Part shown: positions 1 to 5,254 of the stretch, piece after piece | Layout: each line of letters begins with the position of its first letter | Position numbering within the stretch: the first letter of the stretch is position 1 | Translations under genes and position numbers: made by a program | From: Rickettsiaceae bacterium | GTDB lineage: Bacteria > Pseudomonadota > Alphaproteobacteria > Rickettsiales > Rickettsiaceae | NCBI GenBank assembly: GCA_017995275.1 | Contig: JAGOJE010000066.1 | Span: forward strand, 1 to 5,885 | Direction: 5' to 3' | Length of the DNA: 5,885 nt | The notes under the pieces: model-generated | The model's input: only the letters and a program-made list of their open reading frames with translations | Told to the model about the DNA's origin: nothing | Database searches by the model: none

Positions 1-2
1 AT

Positions 3-791
3 TTACAACCAATATACTATTTTTGACCTAAATTTACTGAAACTTATACTAGCTAAAACGAACGCAATAAATAAGTATATTACAGCTGAAATATCATAAC
101 TAAGGTCAGCGCCACCTTTTAGCAAAGGGTCTCTACAAAGAGATATAAATACATTCGCAGGATTTAAAACCATATATCCTCTTATTTCTTCTGGAGCAGT
201 TTCCACTTTCCACATTATAGGGGTTAAATACATCACAACCTGTATCAAACTGTTTATTATATTTGGAAAATCCCTAAATCTTAAGCAAAGAAGAGAAAGA
301 GAAACTATCATCAGATATAAAAATACAAACAAAATCATAAAACCATAAAATGAAGCTGCTAAAATATCTAACGAAATAGGCACAGAGTAATATATATATA
401 TGATCATAAGGATAGGGATATTATGAATGAGTATCACCATATTTTTCACCATCACAGCATTAATATATGATAATTTTGGTATAGTAAGCTCTTTCAAGTA
501 ATGTGTATATGTTATATAAGCAGAAGCCCCATCTGTTACTGAAGCTACAGAAAAATTCCACAATACTAGGCTAGTTGCGAGATATGGTATATATTCCGCT
601 GCTGGTATTTTAAAAAGGTAAGACCATACCACACCCATAGTACATACTTGTATGGCTAAAGAAAGAGTAATCCAAAACTGACCAAATTTTGACCTAGCAT
701 ATCTTATCTTAATATCAAGAATACCTATTAAACAGAATATTCTCCAATGTGAAAATGAGGAAATAAAATCCTTCCAAGCTTTGTTTGTCAT
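3..791 (-). CDS. ABC-2 type permease, polysaccharide/O-antigen export family (Wzm-like)
   Basis: Integral inner-membrane subunit of an ABC exporter, probably moving a lipid-linked polysaccharide (O-antigen or similar envelope glycan) across the inner membrane together with a Wzt-type ATPase. The 262-residue product is full family length and ends in TAA at the window edge. An amphipathic N-terminus leads to the family signature RYARSKFGQFW (30-40), followed by about six hydrophobic spans (near 38-60, 68-88, 111-135, 143-170, 177-194 and 233-252). LRFRDF (170-175), the TPIMW motif (190-194) and an NP pair (210-211) sit where Wzm/KpsM/TagG proteins have them. The ATG at 791 fits family starts but has only a weak AAAGAA ahead of it. 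It is divergent from the next permease. No ATPase is in view; in Wzm systems it commonly follows the permease, which would place it beyond the left edge (inference). The exact substrate cannot be told from sequence. Confidence 0.9.
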   Translation of the reverse strand: MTNKAWKDFISSFSHWRIFCLIGILDIKIRYARSKFGQFWITLSLAIQVCTMGVVWSYLFKIPAAEYIPYLATSLVLWNFSVASVTDGASAYITYTHYLKELTIPKLSYINAVMVKNMVILIHNIPILMIIYIYYSVPISLDILAASFYGFMILFVFLYLMIVSLSLLCLRFRDFPNIINSLIQVVMYLTPIMWKVETAPEEIRGYMVLNPANVFISLCRDPLLKGGADLSYDISAVIYLFIAFVLASISFSKFRSKIVYWL

Positions 792-823
792 TTCTTTATT
801 TTTAATGTAAAATGCAGCAACGA

Positions 824-833
824 ATACTAGTAT
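824..833. repeat. 10-bp perfect palindrome in the divergent control region
   Basis: ATACTAGTAT is its own reverse complement and lies between the two divergent permease genes. It gives each strand a TAGTAT, so it could serve as back-to-back -10 elements or as a small operator. On the plus strand no convincing -35 lies at the matching distance, although TATATT (831-836) is a second -10-like hexamer. In AT-rich DNA a 10-bp palindrome can arise by chance. Confidence 0.3.
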
Positions 834-852
834 ATTTAACAGGCATCGTCAA
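824..852 (-). promoter_or_regulatory. Candidate sigma70-type promoter for the Wzm-like permease
   Basis: Read on the minus strand, TTGACG (847-852) is followed after 17 bases by TAGTAT (824-829), matching the -35 in five of six positions and the -10 in four. Transcription would begin about 25 bases before the ATG at 791, a normal leader length. The -10 lies inside the palindrome ATACTAGTAT. The hexamers are the only evidence. Confidence 0.35.
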
Positions 853-853
853 T

Positions 854-1618
854 ATGATCAATTACTATGGAACATATATGCTAACTTTAAAGGAAGTAAA
901 ACGCTTTCTTAAAGTCTATCACCAAACGCTTTTTGGACCAGCCATATCCGCAATGATTTTTTTGTTCATATTTTTACTCTCATCAAATAATACGAATTCA
1001 GAAATAGGCGGGGTAAAATTTGTAAATTTTATGGGGCTTGGCCTCATAATAATGACAATCGTCCAAAACTCTTTTGCAAATAGTGCATCTTCAATAATAA
1101 TGAGCAAAGTAATCGGTTATGTTAATGATATTCTAATGCCCCCCTTTACTGGCATTGAAATAGTTACAGCCTATACAATAGGAGGAATGATAAGAGGGAT
1201 TATGTGCGGGTTACTCCTTTCTATTTTCCTTATGCCATTCATAGAAATAGACATAAAACATCCGGCTCTTCTCATCTTCTTCTCTCTCGTTTCTGCATCA
1301 ACATTAGGAATAATAGGAATAATAGCTGGAATGGCCTCAAACAGCTTCGACCAAAGCGCTGCTATTACTAGCTATCTAATAACACCACTATCATTCTTAT
1401 CTGGTACTTTTTATTCTGTAAAAAGACTACCGGAAATATTACAACAAATAAATCAATTCAATCCGTTCTTCTACATGATAGATGGTTTTAGGTATAGCCT
1501 AACAGATTATTCAGATTGCAATGTAATAAATGGAGCAATAATGTTATCTATATTAAATATCATCTTATTTATCTTAGCCGTAAAGCTATTTAATATAGGC
1601 TGGAGATTAAAAAGCTAG
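854..1618 (+). CDS. ABC-2 type permease, YadH/NodJ-like
   Basis: Membrane subunit of a two-component ABC exporter whose substrate is unknown; relatives are annotated as drug, polymer or lipo-oligosaccharide exporters. From the ATG at 854 the product has 254 residues, close to YadH (about 256). The N-terminal EVKRFLKVYHQT (14-25) matches the usual family start, and about six membrane spans follow (near 26-43, 56-72, 102-125, 137-160, 170-188 and 228-246). Family motifs are VNDILMPPFTGIE (90-102), TPLSFLSGTFY (177-187) and NPFFYMIDGFRY (203-214). The frame stays open to an ATG at 812 (268 residues), but that start adds 14 residues the family lacks, has no ribosome site and would leave only 20 bases between divergent genes. 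The 854 start has a weak ACAGG (839-843) ten bases upstream. No ATPase partner is in the window. The gene ends in TAG with no hairpin terminator after it. Confidence 0.88.
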   Translation: MINYYGTYMLTLKEVKRFLKVYHQTLFGPAISAMIFLFIFLLSSNNTNSEIGGVKFVNFMGLGLIIMTIVQNSFANSASSIIMSKVIGYVNDILMPPFTGIEIVTAYTIGGMIRGIMCGLLLSIFLMPFIEIDIKHPALLIFFSLVSASTLGIIGIIAGMASNSFDQSAAITSYLITPLSFLSGTFYSVKRLPEILQQINQFNPFFYMIDGFRYSLTDYSDCNVINGAIMLSILNIILFILAVKLFNIGWRLKS

Positions 1619-1650
1619 CTCATCAAAACTTAGTCTTTTGCAAATAAATC

Positions 1651-1678
1651 TTGAAAAATTCCTAAAAAATTGTATAAG
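1651..1678 (+). promoter_or_regulatory. Sigma70-like promoter ahead of ndk
   Basis: TTGAAA (1651-1656) and TATAAG (1673-1678) each match consensus in five of six positions and are 16 bases apart, in the only gap in front of the five-gene plus-strand cluster. The predicted transcript start, near 1685, leaves about 9 bases before the ATG at 1694 but about 27 before the ATG at 1712, which favours the second as the ndk start. It is the best promoter seen for the whole cluster. Confidence 0.5.
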
Positions 1679-1711
1679 TGTTAGCTCAATTCAATGAGTA
1701 TTATACAAATG

Positions 1712-2128
1712 ACTGAATATACATTATCCATAATAAAGCCAGATGCTACTAAGAGAGATATTACGGGAAAAATTAATTCCTATATTGAAGCAGCTGGGCT
1801 TAAAATTGTAGCGCAAAAAATGATAAAATTGACACGTGAACAAGCAGAAGAATTTTATGCTATTCATAAAGCTCGCCCTTTCTTCAATAGTTTGGTAGAA
1901 TATATGATATCAGGACCTGTAATAGTTCAGGTACTAAAAGGAGAGAATGCAGTTTTGAAGAATCGTGATGTAATGGGAGCAACAAACCCTGCAGACGCTC
2001 TTCCTGGAACAATCCGTAAAGATTTTGCAGAAAGCATTGAAGCTAACTGCGTTCATGGATCAGACAGCGTAGAAAATGCAACAGATGAAATCAATCTCTT
2101 CTTTAGAAAGGAAGAAATATTATTATAA
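1712..2128 (+). CDS. ndk: Nucleoside diphosphate kinase
   Basis: Cytoplasmic enzyme that moves the gamma phosphate from ATP to other NDPs and dNDPs through a phosphohistidine, balancing nucleotide pools. The product shows the opening TLSIIKPDA (5-13), the RPFF stretch of the nucleotide-binding region (55-58), the RDVMGATNP segment and the active-site signature NCVHGSDS, whose histidine (residue 115) is the phosphorylated one. With the ATG at 1712 the length is 138 residues and the N-terminus lines up with E. coli and Rickettsia Ndk. An in-frame ATG at 1694 would add six residues (MSIIQM) that the family lacks. Neither start has a Shine-Dalgarno sequence, so the choice rests on family length and on the upstream promoter position. 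It is the first gene of the cluster, and mnmG follows after four bases. Function is secure; the exact start is not. Confidence 0.95.
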   Translation, partial: TEYTLSIIKPDATKRDITGKINSYIEAAGLKIVAQKMIKLTREQAEEFYAIHKARPFFNSLVEYMISGPVIVQVLKGENAVLKNRDVMGATNPADALPGTIRKDFAESIEANCVHGSDSVENATDEINLFFRKEEILL

Positions 2129-2134
2129 TAATAT
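2117..2134. repeat. 18-bp perfect AT-only palindrome across the ndk stop / mnmG start
   Basis: ATATTATTATAATAATAT equals its own reverse complement. It covers the ndk stop codon (2126-2128) and the first two bases of the mnmG ATG (2133-2135). An AAAGGAAG purine tract (2107-2114), the only Shine-Dalgarno-like sequence for mnmG, lies just before it, 18 bases from the start and so further than usual. As RNA it could form only a weak seven-pair A-U stem with a TATA loop. Confidence 0.5.
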
Positions 2135-3971
2135 GTTACAGTTTGATGTAGTTGTTGTAGGAGGGGGGCATGCTGGCTGTGAAGCTGCAGCAGCCTCAGC
2201 CCGTTGCGGAGCAAAAACAGCGCTTATAACCCTAAAAATCGAAAATTTAGGAGAAATGTCTTGTAATCCCGCTATCGGAGGAGTCGCTAAAGGCACTATA
2301 GTAAAAGAGGTAGATGCTTTAGATGGCCTAATGGGAAGGGTTATAGATTTATCAGGCATACATTATAAAATACTTAATGCAAGCAAAGGACCAGCAGTTT
2401 GGGGGCCAAGGGCACAAGCTGATCGGTCTTTATACAAAAAAGCTATGCAAAATTCTATTCTAAACTACCCAAATCTCCAAATAATAATAGCCTCAGCAGA
2501 AGATATCTCTGTAGAGAATTCGAAAGTTACTTCTGTAACACTTAAAGATGGAAGAGTAATTACTACAAAGAAAGTAATACTCACTACAGGAACCTTCTTA
2601 TCAGGTCTTATCCATATAGGGAACCAAAAGTCTCATGGCGGAAGAATAGGCGAAGAGCCTTCATACGGATTATCTCGCACTTTAAAAAAGTTGGGATTTA
2701 AAGTTGGGCGCTTAAAAACAGGCACCCCAGCTAGAATAGACGCCAGATCAATCGACTTCTCAAAAACCACACAACAACCTGGCGATGAAATACCAACTCC
2801 CTTCTCTGAATTAACAGAATCTGTTTTAGTACCACAAATTTCATGTTATATAACAAAAACCACAGAAAAAACTCATGAAATAATTAAAAACAATATCCAT
2901 AAATCTGCAATGTACTCTGGAGAAATAGAAGGAGTGGGACCAAGATATTGCCCATCTATAGAAGATAAAATAACGAGATTTGCTAGCAAAACCAATCACC
3001 AAATTTTCCTGGAACCAGAGGGGCTAGAAGATTTTACAATATATCCTAATGGAATATCAACCTCCCTCCCAGCAGACGTACAAGAAAACTTCATTAAAAC
3101 TATACCAGGACTTGAAAAGTCTAAAATATTACGTCCGGGATATGCAATAGAATATGATTACGTTGACCCAAGAGAACTAAAAAGCACATTGGAAACAAAA
3201 AAAATAGAAGGACTGTTTTTAGCTGGACAAATCAATGGAACAACGGGATATGAAGAAGCTGCCGGACAAGGGGTGATCGCTGGAATAAATGCCGCGACCA
3301 ATACTCCATTCACTTTAGATCGCTCCACCAGCTATATAGGAGTAATGATAGATGACTTAATAACACATGGAACTACTGAACCTTACAGAATGTTCACATC
3401 TAGATCAGAATATAGAATTACTGTAAGAGCAGATAACGCCGATTTCCGACTAACTCCTTTAGGAATAAAGATTGGATGCATATCTAAAGAGCGCCAAGAA
3501 AAATTCTACAAGAAAATAGAACTTATAGAAGAAGCACAAAAACTGACGCATAGTCAAAAAATATCCTCAAGTAGCCTAATAAACTCCGGACACGTGGTAT
3601 CACAAGACGGTCAATATCGCAGCGCCTTTACCTTGCTTGGACTTTATGAATACGGAATCGAAAAAACACTAAGCCTGTTTCCTGAGTTAAACAATATAGA
3701 AAGCTCAATATTACATCACATATATATAGAATCAAAATATTCTTCATATCTTGCTCGTCAAGAAATGGATATAAACCTATTCAAACAAGAAGAGTCAACC
3801 ATAATCCCTCAAAATTTAGACTATAATTCTATAGACAGCCTGTCATCAGAAGTAAAAGAAAAACTAAATTATCACAAACCCATTAGCATAGGAGCTGCGA
3901 GAAGAATCCCAGGTATCACTCCATCAGCTTTAGTCGCAATCATGGTTCATATAAAGAGCAATAATTTATGA
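2133..3971 (+). CDS. mnmG: tRNA uridine-34 5-carboxymethylaminomethyl synthesis enzyme MnmG (GidA)
   Basis: FAD-dependent partner of MnmE (TrmE). Together they install the cmnm5 group on wobble U34 of certain tRNAs, using methylene-tetrahydrofolate and glycine or ammonium, to keep decoding accurate. The 612-residue product begins with the Rossmann FAD motif VVVVGGGHAG (6-15). It has Cys44 in MSCNPAIGG and Cys273 in GPRYCPSIEDK, matching the two catalytic cysteines of E. coli (47 and 277). Also visible are GPAVWGPRAQAD (87-98), GGRIGEEPSYGLS (169-181), LKTGTPARID (194-203), the second flavin-site block LFLAGQINGTTGYEEAAGQG (361-380) and the MnmE-binding C-terminal part with KYSSYLARQ (535-543) and SIGAARRIPGITP (585-597). 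I chose the ATG at 2133 because family proteins start just before the FAD motif; an in-frame ATG at 2076 would add 19 unrelated residues and overlap ndk. It is slightly shorter than the E. coli enzyme (629). The TGA stop overlaps the rsmG start. Confidence 0.97.
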   Translation: MLQFDVVVVGGGHAGCEAAAASARCGAKTALITLKIENLGEMSCNPAIGGVAKGTIVKEVDALDGLMGRVIDLSGIHYKILNASKGPAVWGPRAQADRSLYKKAMQNSILNYPNLQIIIASAEDISVENSKVTSVTLKDGRVITTKKVILTTGTFLSGLIHIGNQKSHGGRIGEEPSYGLSRTLKKLGFKVGRLKTGTPARIDARSIDFSKTTQQPGDEIPTPFSELTESVLVPQISCYITKTTEKTHEIIKNNIHKSAMYSGEIEGVGPRYCPSIEDKITRFASKTNHQIFLEPEGLEDFTIYPNGISTSLPADVQENFIKTIPGLEKSKILRPGYAIEYDYVDPRELKSTLETKKIEGLFLAGQINGTTGYEEAAGQGVIAGINAATNTPFTLDRSTSYIGVMIDDLITHGTTEPYRMFTSRSEYRITVRADNADFRLTPLGIKIGCISKERQEKFYKKIELIEEAQKLTHSQKISSSSLINSGHVVSQDGQYRSAFTLLGLYEYGIEKTLSLFPELNNIESSILHHIYIESKYSSYLARQEMDINLFKQEESTIIPQNLDYNSIDSLSSEVKEKLNYHKPISIGAARRIPGITPSALVAIMVHIKSNNL

Positions 3972-4540
3972 CAGATGTTTCACGTGAAACCTTTGAGCCT
4001 TATGTAGAACTTTTATTAAAGTGGAATCAAAAAATCAATCTCGTCTCAAAAAAATGCACAAAAGAGGAAATTTGGGATAGGCACATTTGCGACTCTGCAA
4101 AATTATTTTACTCAATTGATAGAGATGATACCCTAATAGATATAGGTTCGGGCGCTGGGTTTCCTGGAATAATTTTGTCTATAATGGGCATTGATGAAGT
4201 GACTCTTATAGAATCCGACGCAAGAAAAGCTGCGTTTTTGCTGCAGGCGTCAAAAATCAGCAAGAATAAAGTTATCATTTTGAATAAAAGAGTAGAAGAT
4301 TTAGAATTAAAATGCGATATTCTAACTTCTAGGGCATTTTCTTCAGTAAGTAAAATCTTAGAGATATGCAAAAACATCTCTGTTAGAAAGAAGATTTTAC
4401 TATTAAAAGGAGAAAAGGCTACGGAGGAAATTGACGAAGCTCTAAAAATTTGGAGTTTTAAATATAGGATATATGGCAATGGAGTTGTAGAGATTAATTA
4501 TGATAACAGCGATTGTAAACCAAAAAGGAGGCGTGGGTAA
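3968..4540 (+). CDS. rsmG: 16S rRNA (guanine-527-N7)-methyltransferase RsmG (GidB)
   Basis: SAM-dependent enzyme that methylates N7 of G527 in 16S rRNA of the small ribosomal subunit; loss of the enzyme is known to give low-level streptomycin resistance in several bacteria. The 190-residue product has VSRET (4-8), NLVS (24-27), WDRHICDS (36-43), the SAM-binding loop DIGSGAGFPG (58-67), the acidic ESDARKAAFL strand end (82-91), SRAF (121-124) and LLLKGEK (144-150), all in family order. Its ATG overlaps the mnmG TGA as ATGA, with a weak AAAGAG (3953-3958) nine bases ahead, so translation is probably coupled. The first codons contain a parS site. After the last expected strand (VVEI, about 173-176) the frame runs 41 bases into parA, adding a basic tail ending in KPKRRRG; Rickettsia RsmG, as I recall it, ends differently. 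The tail does not disturb any catalytic motif. Confidence 0.96.
   Translation: MTDVSRETFEPYVELLLKWNQKINLVSKKCTKEEIWDRHICDSAKLFYSIDRDDTLIDIGSGAGFPGIILSIMGIDEVTLIESDARKAAFLLQASKISKNKVIILNKRVEDLELKCDILTSRAFSSVSKILEICKNISVRKKILLLKGEKATEEIDEALKIWSFKYRIYGNGVVEINYDNSDCKPKRRRG
3976..3991. promoter_or_regulatory. parS: parS centromere site (ParB binding) inside rsmG
   Basis: TGTTTCACGTGAAACC matches the widespread chromosomal parS consensus TGTTTCACGTGAAACA in 15 of 16 positions. Bases 3977-3990 form a perfect 14-bp palindrome centred on CACGTG. ParB would load here and spread along the DNA as a CTP-dependent clamp, forming the complex that ParA moves toward the pole. The site encodes VSRET in rsmG and lies about 0.5 kb before parA and 1.3 kb before parB, in the same operon as its own binding protein. 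Confidence 0.88.
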
Positions 4541-5252
4541 AACCACAACGGCAATCAATTTAGCGACAGCCATGAGCGCTTGCGGAAAGAGAACTCTAAT
4601 AGTAGATCTAGACCCTCAAGGTAATGCCACAACAGGGTTTGGAATATTGCAAAAAGAGAGGGGAAACACATCTTATGAACTTTTTCATGGAAAGAAAGCT
4701 CAGGATTTGATAATACCAACAGCAATTCCAGATTTGGATATAATCACATCAAATGTAAATCTTACGGCGGCGGAAATTGAGCTCGTAAACAGACATTCAA
4801 GAGAGTTAATATTAAAAACAGCATTATCTTCTATTAAAGAAGACTATGATTACATAATCATAGATTGCCCTCCATCACTTGGATTATTAACTCTAAATGC
4901 ATTGACTTCTTCTGATAATGTTCTTATACCTATCCAATGTGAATTTTTTGCTCTGGAAGGATTAAGGCATCTTCTGAAAACAATAGAAGTGGTAAAAAAA
5001 AGGCTTAATCAAAAACTTGATATACAAGGCATATTACTCACAATGTACGATCGTAGAAATAGGGTTACAGAAGAAATAGAGATGGATGTAAGAAACTGCA
5101 TGCAAGATTTAGTTTTTGAAACGGTAATTCCGCGAAATATAAGAATATCGGAAGCTCCATCTCATGGAAAACCTGTAATGATATATGATCACAGATGTAT
5201 AGGTTCTATAGCTTACATGCATCTTGCAAAAGAAATATTAGAAAGGGGATAA
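4500..5252 (+). CDS. parA: Chromosome-partitioning ATPase ParA (Soj)
   Basis: Walker-type ATPase that binds nucleoid DNA non-specifically as an ATP dimer and is released when ParB-parS complexes stimulate hydrolysis, which drives segregation of origin regions. The 250-residue product opens directly with the deviant Walker A motif KGGVGKTT (9-16, signature Lys9 and catalytic-loop Lys14). It continues with the A' motif VDLDPQGN (35-42) and Walker B YIIIDCPPSLG (118-128). Near the end come PRNIRISEAPSHGKP (211-225) and YDHRCIGSIAY (229-239), typical of ParA/Soj. There is no N-terminal helix-turn-helix domain, so this is the short chromosomal type rather than the longer P1/F plasmid type. The start ATG lies inside rsmG (41-base overlap), with AGAG (4489-4492) seven bases ahead. 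parB follows after two bases, and parS lies upstream in rsmG. Confidence 0.97.
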   Translation: MITAIVNQKGGVGKTTTAINLATAMSACGKRTLIVDLDPQGNATTGFGILQKERGNTSYELFHGKKAQDLIIPTAIPDLDIITSNVNLTAAEIELVNRHSRELILKTALSSIKEDYDYIIIDCPPSLGLLTLNALTSSDNVLIPIQCEFFALEGLRHLLKTIEVVKKRLNQKLDIQGILLTMYDRRNRVTEEIEMDVRNCMQDLVFETVIPRNIRISEAPSHGKPVMIYDHRCIGSIAYMHLAKEILERG

Positions 5253-5254
5253 AC

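Noticed and set aside
919..1107. Minus-strand open frame of 62 codons within the YadH-like gene
   Set aside because: It is antisense to a well-supported membrane protein gene and shows no family motif or ribosome site.
1619..1650. Intrinsic terminator after the YadH-like permease
   Set aside because: Only a short AGCTAGCT symmetry at the stop codon is seen, with no GC-rich stem and no T-run, so read-through into ndk cannot be excluded.
1833..1838. CACGTG core inside ndk as a second parS
   Set aside because: Only about 10 of 16 bases match the consensus and the flanks are not symmetric; it looks like chance.
2124..2129. Perfect TATAAT at the ndk/mnmG junction as an internal promoter, with TTTAGA (2102-2107) 16 bases upstream
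   Set aside because: Transcription would begin after the mnmG ATG, so it could not supply a proper mnmG message; it is better explained as part of the AT palindrome.
2123..2359. Minus-strand open frame of 78 codons within mnmG
   Set aside because: It is the reverse of the conserved FAD-binding region; its proline/alanine-rich product is an antisense artefact.
3591..3596. CACGTG core inside mnmG as a further parS
   Set aside because: Flanks (GGA before, GTA after) do not match TTT/AAA, so ParB recognition is unlikely.
4108..4479. Minus-strand open frame of 123 codons within rsmG
   Set aside because: It is antisense to conserved RsmG motifs, with no recognisable domain and no promoter.
4525..4531. 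AAGGAGG, a strong Shine-Dalgarno-like string inside parA, followed by GTG
   Set aside because: The spacing to the GTG is one base and the string is what the P-loop codons AAA GGA GGC produce; an internal start would remove the Walker A motif.
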